This document shows positions 59,322-64,000 of a stretch of DNA of 64,000 nt, in pieces. Made by a program: the position numbers and the translations under genes. Source of the DNA: Myxococcus landrumus (lineage in GTDB: Bacteria; Myxococcota; Myxococcia; Myxococcales; Myxococcaceae); NCBI RefSeq assembly GCF_017301635.1, contig NZ_CP071091.1, positions 711,001-775,000 on the forward strand, read 5' to 3'. Each line of letters opens with the position of its first letter. Positions within the stretch are counted from its first letter, which is position 1. The notes under the pieces were generated by a model. The model had not been told where the DNA came from, did not search any database, and saw only the letters and a list, made by a program, of their open reading frames with translations.

Positions 59322-61943
59322 ATGCGCGTTGAACCCAAGACCCTTGTTCGGCGCCTGACGCCCACGGCCACTCGGATGTTGGAGACCGCGGTGTCTCGGG
59401 CGAGCAGCGCTCGGTGCTACGAAATCGTTCCCGAGCACCTGCTGCGGCAGTTGCTGGAGGACGAGGAGGGCGAGGCCTCGCTGCTCCTGCGGCACTTCCA
59501 GGTGGACCGCGCGAAGGTGCTCGCGTCCGTGGAGGACGGGCTCAAGTCGCTGCGCACGGGCAACTCGGGGCGGCCCGTGTTCTCGGAGAGCCTGTTCCAG
59601 TGGTTCGAGGACGCGTGGCTGGTGGCCTCGCTGGAGCATGGCGTGAGCCGGCTGCGCTCGGGCGTGTTGATGTGGCAGTGGATTGCGCGCTCGGAGCGCT
59701 ACACGGCCGAGTCGTATTCGGCGCTGGATGCCATCTCGGTGGAGACGCTCAAGAAGGTCTTCGAGGAGGTGGTGGGCCGCTCGAAGGAAGCCGCCGAGGT
59801 GAGCAGCGCGACGGTGGCGGCGCCGTCCGGCGGTGGAGGGCGGGGAGAGGAGGCGCTCTCGCGGTTCACCACGTCGTTCACGGAGAAGGCGCGCTCGGGG
59901 AAGATCGACCCCATCTTCGGACGAGACCGGGAGATTCGTCAGGTCATCGACGTGCTGGCGCGGCGCCGCAAGAACAACCCCATCATCGTGGGCGAGCCGG
60001 GCGTGGGGAAGACGGCGCTCGTGGAGGGGTTGGCGCGTGCCATCGTCGCGGGGGATGTGCCGGAGTCCATGCGCAACCTGGAGGTGCTGGGCTTGGACCT
60101 GGGCGCGCTCCAGGCGGGGGCGGGCGTCCGCGGCGAGTTCGAGAACCGCCTCAAGGCGGTCATCTCCGAGGTGAAGGGCTCGCCGAAGCCCATCATCCTG
60201 TTCATCGACGAGGCGCACACCATCATCGGCGCGGGAGGCGCGCAGGGCGGTGGTGACGCGGCGAACTTGCTCAAGCCGGAGCTGGCGCGAGGCGAGCTGA
60301 GGACCATCGCCGCCACCACGTGGGCCGAGTACAAGAAGTACTTCGAGAAGGACGCCGCGCTGGAGCGTCGCTTCCAGCCCATCAAGGTGGACGAGCCTTC
60401 CGAAGAGGACGCGGTGCTGATGCTGCGCGGGTTGTGCCCCGCCTATGCGAAGTCGCACGGCGTCACCATCCGCGACGAGGCGGTGGTCGCCGCGGTGTCG
60501 CTGTCACACCGCTACATCTCCGGGCGGCAGCTTCCGGACAAGGCGGTGGACCTGCTCGATACGGCGGCGGCGCGGGTGAAGATTGAGCAGAGCGCGCGGC
60601 CGGACGAGCTGGTGGAAGTGGAGTCTCGCCTGGCGGCGCTGGAGCGGGAGCTGGCGGTGCGTGAGCGCGAGCTCGCCGCGGGGCACCCGATGCCGCCGCC
60701 CGAGGACGGGCCGACGCTGGAGGAGCGGCTCGCGGCCACGCGTGACTCGGTCGCGACGCTGCGAGCCCGGTGGGAGCAGGAGCTGGCCGCGGTGGATGTC
60801 GTGCGCCGGGCACGGGCGGAGCTGGACGCGGCGAAGGAGGGCGCGGACGTCGAGAAGCTGAAGGCCGACGTCGCCGAGGCGCGTGCCCAGTTGGAGAAGC
60901 TCCAGGGCGAGTCTCCGCTGATCCACGTGGACGTGGACCCGGACGTGGTCGCGCGAGTGGTCGCGGGGTGGACGGGAGTTCCGGTGGGCAAGCTGCGCAG
61001 CAGCTCCGTGGGCGCGGTGCTCACGCTGGAGCAGACGCTGCGCTCGCGCGTGAAGGGGCAGGACGCGGCGCTGCGCGCGGTGGCGGAGACCATCCGCATG
61101 TCGCACGCGGGCATCCGCAATCCCTCCACGCCCATCGGGGTGTTGCTCTTCGTCGGCCCCAGCGGCGTGGGCAAGACGGAGACGGCGCTGGCGCTGGCGG
61201 ACACGCTCTATGGCGGGGACCGCTTCCTCACGACCATCAACATGTCGGAGTTCCAGGAGAAGCACACCGTGTCGCGCCTCATCGGCTCCCCGCCCGGCTA
61301 CGTGGGGTACGGCGAGGGGGGTGTGTTGACGGAGGCCGTGCGCCAGCGGCCGTACTCGGTGGTGCTGCTGGACGAGTGCGAGAAGGCGGACCTGGAGGTG
61401 ATGAACCTCTTCTACCAGGTGTTCGACAAGGGCATGTTGTCGGACGGCGAGGGGCGCCTCATCGACTTCCGCAACACGGTGGTCATCCTCACGAGCAACC
61501 TGGCCACGGATGCGCTGATGCAGTTGTACTCGGGGCCGGAGGCGCCCAAGACGGAGACGGTGACCGAGACGATTCGGCCCATCCTCAGCAGGCACTTCAA
61601 GCCGGCGCTGCTCGCGCGCATGTCGGTGGTGCCGTTCATTCCGATTGCACGCGATGTGTTGAAGGACATCGCACAGATGAAGCTGGCCGCGCTGGCGGAC
61701 CGGCTGCATACGTCGCACCGGGTCAAGACGGAGTTCGCTCCGGAGGTCACCGAGGAGTTCGCGCGGCGGTGCCTGGACAACGACTCGGGGGCGCGCAACG
61801 TGGACCACCTGCTGCGCTCCTCGCTGATGCCGCGTCTGTCCATGGAGTTGCTGGAGCGCCTGGCGGCGGGAGGGGTGCCAGGGCGCCTTCGCGTGGGTTT
61901 GGGTGCGAGCGGGGACTGGGACCTGTCATTCTCCGACGCCTAG
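59322..61943 (+). CDS. tssH: T6SS sheath-recycling AAA+ ATPase TssH (ClpV)
   Basis: An 873-residue protein with a Clp N-domain (1-150), a first AAA+ domain with GEPGVGKTA (224-232), a coiled middle region around 420-520 (EVESRLAALERELAVRERELAAG...), and a second AAA+ domain with GPSGVGKTE (612-620) and the VxLLDECEKA Walker B. The T6SS branch is shown by the neighbours and by the ClpV1-type text around GRSKEAAEV. It uses ATP to disassemble contracted TssB/C sheath. The length is typical (about 870-900). Confidence 0.96.
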   Translation: MRVEPKTLVRRLTPTATRMLETAVSRASSARCYEIVPEHLLRQLLEDEEGEASLLLRHFQVDRAKVLASVEDGLKSLRTGNSGRPVFSESLFQWFEDAWLVASLEHGVSRLRSGVLMWQWIARSERYTAESYSALDAISVETLKKVFEEVVGRSKEAAEVSSATVAAPSGGGGRGEEALSRFTTSFTEKARSGKIDPIFGRDREIRQVIDVLARRRKNNPIIVGEPGVGKTALVEGLARAIVAGDVPESMRNLEVLGLDLGALQAGAGVRGEFENRLKAVISEVKGSPKPIILFIDEAHTIIGAGGAQGGGDAANLLKPELARGELRTIAATTWAEYKKYFEKDAALERRFQPIKVDEPSEEDAVLMLRGLCPAYAKSHGVTIRDEAVVAAVSLSHRYISGRQLPDKAVDLLDTAAARVKIEQSARPDELVEVESRLAALERELAVRERELAAGHPMPPPEDGPTLEERLAATRDSVATLRARWEQELAAVDVVRRARAELDAAKEGADVEKLKADVAEARAQLEKLQGESPLIHVDVDPDVVARVVAGWTGVPVGKLRSSSVGAVLTLEQTLRSRVKGQDAALRAVAETIRMSHAGIRNPSTPIGVLLFVGPSGVGKTETALALADTLYGGDRFLTTINMSEFQEKHTVSRLIGSPPGYVGYGEGGVLTEAVRQRPYSVVLLDECEKADLEVMNLFYQVFDKGMLSDGEGRLIDFRNTVVILTSNLATDALMQLYSGPEAPKTETVTETIRPILSRHFKPALLARMSVVPFIPIARDVLKDIAQMKLAALADRLHTSHRVKTEFAPEVTEEFARRCLDNDSGARNVDHLLRSSLMPRLSMELLERLAAGGVPGRLRVGLGASGDWDLSFSDA

Positions 61944-62050
61944 GCGGTGGTGTCCTGGGCCGTCCGGAGGGATGATTCGCCCGCCGGACGCGCCGGACTC
62001 TCGTGAGGTACGCCGTGGGCTGCCCCCACGTTTCGGGATAGGAGTGAGCC

Positions 62051-63652
62051 GTGTTGCCCCTCGTCATCCGAATCAAGGGCCTGGACGTGCAGGCGCCGAC
62101 TGAGAAGCAGTACGTCTTCCGGCACTCGCCCGTCCGCATCGGCCGCAACCAGCTCAACGACGTCTCCATCCCGAAGACGTTCGTTTCGCTCTTCCACGCG
62201 CTCGTCCGGTTCGACCAGAAGGCCATCTATGTGGTCGACCTGGGCTCGACGAACGGCGTGAGCATCGACGGCCGCCGTATCGACAAGAACATTCAAGTGA
62301 AAGTGGACGAGGAGACTCGAATCTCCATCGGCACCATTGAGATGCGCTTGTCGCGAGAGGCGGTGCAGGGGGATGGGCAGTCACAGATGACGCAGTTCCG
62401 GGCGCTGACGACGCTCATGGACCCTGGAGAGGGGACGCCGTCGAGCTTCAAGCCAACGCCCGTGCAGGGACGTGCGCAGGTGGTGGCCACGGCGCTGTTG
62501 CCCGCGCTGGGGTCCATCCCGTCATTGCAGGACGACGACGAGGAGGAGATGGGGGCCTCGCGGACGCAGCTCATGCCGGCGCTGGAGGAAGGGGAGCTGG
62601 GCGCGGAGGACGACGGGCAGCGGACGCAGATCTCCAGCATCCCGCGAGTGGAGGAGCCGGTGGCGCGGCCCGCGGTGCCGTCCATCATCCAGCGGCGCAA
62701 CCGGACGCCAGAGAGTGTGCGGGTGGTTCCGCCGGGGGCGGGTGGGGTGCATGCCTCCATCCAGCAACTGGTGCCGCTGTACACGGCATACCGGAACGCG
62801 TGGCAGGCACTGCACTCGGCGATGGTGCGACAGGGCGAGGGGCTGGCGGAGAACGAGCGGCCGTCGCTCGTGGGGCAGATTCAGAGGCGCTTGTCCGGGG
62901 TGGTGCACGAGCCGCAGTTCGGTGAGTTCGCGCGCTCGCTCGGGGTGGCGGTTCCGCAGGGCTCGGGGGGGACGTCCTCGGGCGTGTCGATGTCGGGTGT
63001 GCAGGGTGCTCCGCCTCGGCTGGATGTGATGGCGCGTGAGTTGTTGGGGCAGTTCGTCCGGTCCTATCTGCCTGGGAGCAAGGGGCTGGAGTCGGGGGCG
63101 GATATCGACCGGTTCCTGGAGCGGCTGGCGGGGGTGTTGGAGACGTTTGGCCGAGCCTTCGTGGAGCTTCGGCAGGGGCATGACCAGTTCGGCCAGGAGA
63201 TGGCCGTGGCGATGGTGCGAGATGTGACGCCGCTGTCGAAGAGCAAGAACACGCGCGAGGTGTTGCGCTACTTGCTGGACTGGAAGGCCGCGGACGGCGC
63301 CGAGCGGGTGCAGGAGCTGAAGAGTGGATTCGGGGATGTGATGATCCACCAGATTGCACTGCTCAACGGCATGCGCGAGGGCGTGCGGGCGCTGCTTCAG
63401 AGATTGAGCCAGGGTGGGGAGGAGGGGGAGGGCTCGTTCCTGTCGAAGCTGTGGCCGTTTGGAGCGTCGACGCGGCTGAAGTGGCTGGAGGAAGAGATTC
63501 GCCGGCTCAGCGAGGAAGAGAGAGAGCTGACGAAAGCCTTGTTTGGACAGGAGTTCGCGAAGGCCTACCACGCCATTGTGGGAGATGCGGCGAACAAGGG
63601 CAGCGATGGGGAGGTTTCCGTGGTGTCCAAGCGCAGGGAACGGGAGTCATGA
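62051..63652 (+). CDS. tagH: T6SS FHA-domain protein (TagH/ImpI-like)
   Basis: A 533-residue protein. Residues 1-105 are an FHA domain: PVRIGRNQLNDVSIP, FVSLFHALVRFD (here Leu-Phe-His for the common S-x-x-H) and LGSTNGVSIDG. FHA domains bind phosphothreonine. A middle region is acidic and low in structure (DDDEEEM, EEGELGAEDDG). Residues 230-520 form the helical domain usual at the end of T6SS FHA proteins. In other bacteria such a protein is a post-translational switch phosphorylated by PpkA and opposed by TagF, which is encoded here at 50668. No kinase or phosphatase gene of that type is in the window. Confidence 0.88.
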   Translation: MLPLVIRIKGLDVQAPTEKQYVFRHSPVRIGRNQLNDVSIPKTFVSLFHALVRFDQKAIYVVDLGSTNGVSIDGRRIDKNIQVKVDEETRISIGTIEMRLSREAVQGDGQSQMTQFRALTTLMDPGEGTPSSFKPTPVQGRAQVVATALLPALGSIPSLQDDDEEEMGASRTQLMPALEEGELGAEDDGQRTQISSIPRVEEPVARPAVPSIIQRRNRTPESVRVVPPGAGGVHASIQQLVPLYTAYRNAWQALHSAMVRQGEGLAENERPSLVGQIQRRLSGVVHEPQFGEFARSLGVAVPQGSGGTSSGVSMSGVQGAPPRLDVMARELLGQFVRSYLPGSKGLESGADIDRFLERLAGVLETFGRAFVELRQGHDQFGQEMAVAMVRDVTPLSKSKNTREVLRYLLDWKAADGAERVQELKSGFGDVMIHQIALLNGMREGVRALLQRLSQGGEEGEGSFLSKLWPFGASTRLKWLEEEIRRLSEEERELTKALFGQEFAKAYHAIVGDAANKGSDGEVSVVSKRRERES

Positions 63653-64000
63653 GGCACATGACGAGCTCGAGGTGGCTGGAGCGGTTGGGACTGGGGATGT
63701 TGGTGTTCCTCGGTTGGACGGGGTGCAAGAGTTCGGCGCCCGTGCGTGCGGCGCCCAGCGTGCAGGCGCTGTGCTTCGCGGAGCGGCCGACGGGAGTCCA
63801 TGCGCTGTCGCCGGAGCAGTGGCGGGCGGAGTTGCTCATCCCGATGTTGTTGAGTGGGTATGACGCGAGGACGGGGCAGTTGGCGACGCCGCACACGGAC
63901 TGCATGGGGACGCCGGTGCTCTGGCAGGACCCGGGGCCGGGCGAGTGCGCCGAGGTGGGGACGGCGTCAACGGCGTTGCCCGCGACGACTGTGACGGCGG
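63649..64000 (+). CDS. Lipoprotein, incomplete at the window end
   Basis: The ATG at 63649 overlaps the stop of the FHA gene (ATGA), with another ATG at 63658, and the frame stays open to base 64000. The start has a basic segment, then LERLGLGMLVFLGWTGC with a lipobox (GWTGC) around residue 26, so the product is a lipoprotein. The visible 117 residues include three further Cys (ALCFAERP, TDCMG, GECAEV), which may form disulfides. Coupling to the T6SS operon suggests a cell-envelope role in secretion; no family was recognised from this part. Confidence 0.72.
   Translation, partial: MRHMTSSRWLERLGLGMLVFLGWTGCKSSAPVRAAPSVQALCFAERPTGVHALSPEQWRAELLIPMLLSGYDARTGQLATPHTDCMGTPVLWQDPGPGECAEVGTASTALPATTVTA

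Noticed and set aside
61961..61990. CGTCCGG/CCGGACG inverted repeat between tssH and the FHA gene
   Set aside because: The seven-base arms have a 16-base loop and no T-tract in very GC-rich DNA, so chance is a sufficient explanation.

Overview
This is GC-rich DNA with dense, head-to-tail genes, many ATGA start/stop overlaps and strong GC codon bias. Together with a multi-KS secondary-lipid synthase, many P450s and a complete type VI secretion (T6SS) locus, it points to a myxobacterium (Myxococcota, probably the Myxococcaceae/Archangiaceae side). That placement is inferred from style and content; no marker gene is present.

Region 1 (1-18.9 kb) is a tailoring block. It holds the end of a P450, a dual-specificity-type phosphatase, the substrate plus phospho-histidine half of a PEP-synthase/rifampicin-phosphotransferase-like dikinase, an HpaB-type flavin monooxygenase, a metal-dependent amidohydrolase, and a methyltransferase with a PCP_red-like N-terminal domain. 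Two HemN/HemW-type radical SAM enzymes flank an SCP2-like protein. Then follow a small four-cysteine (HiPIP-like) protein, a cupin-like protein, a second P450, a flavin halogenase-family protein, a divergent third P450, a KstD-like flavoprotein, a secreted protein, the ATP-grasp half of the dikinase, and a divergent lipoprotein.

Region 2 (19.4-44.1 kb) is an operon-like PUFA-synthase-related megasynthase spread over several proteins: KS0-KS-AT; a degenerate ACP, four ACPs and KR; a C45/acyltransferase-like domain fused to a dehydratase; KS0-KS; a phosphopantetheinyl transferase; a stand-alone dehydratase-like protein; KS0-KS-AT0; KS-KS-DH; a membrane-anchored condensation-type acyltransferase; and a discrete malonyl transferase. 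No enoylreductase and no classical thioesterase are visible, so an unsaturated chain released by acyl transfer is a reasonable inference. Unusual features are the dead KS placed before the live KS, Thr in place of Ser at all four ACP attachment sites, and the C45-DH fusion. Region 1 could decorate this chain, but the link is inferred from proximity only.

Region 3 (44.2-64 kb) is a T6SS structural locus in the order tssJ-K-L-M-tagF-tssA-B-C-hcp-tssE-F-G-H-FHA protein, followed by a lipoprotein cut by the window end. No VgrG, PAAR, effector or immunity gene lies inside the window. No tRNA, rRNA, CRISPR array or insertion sequence was seen.
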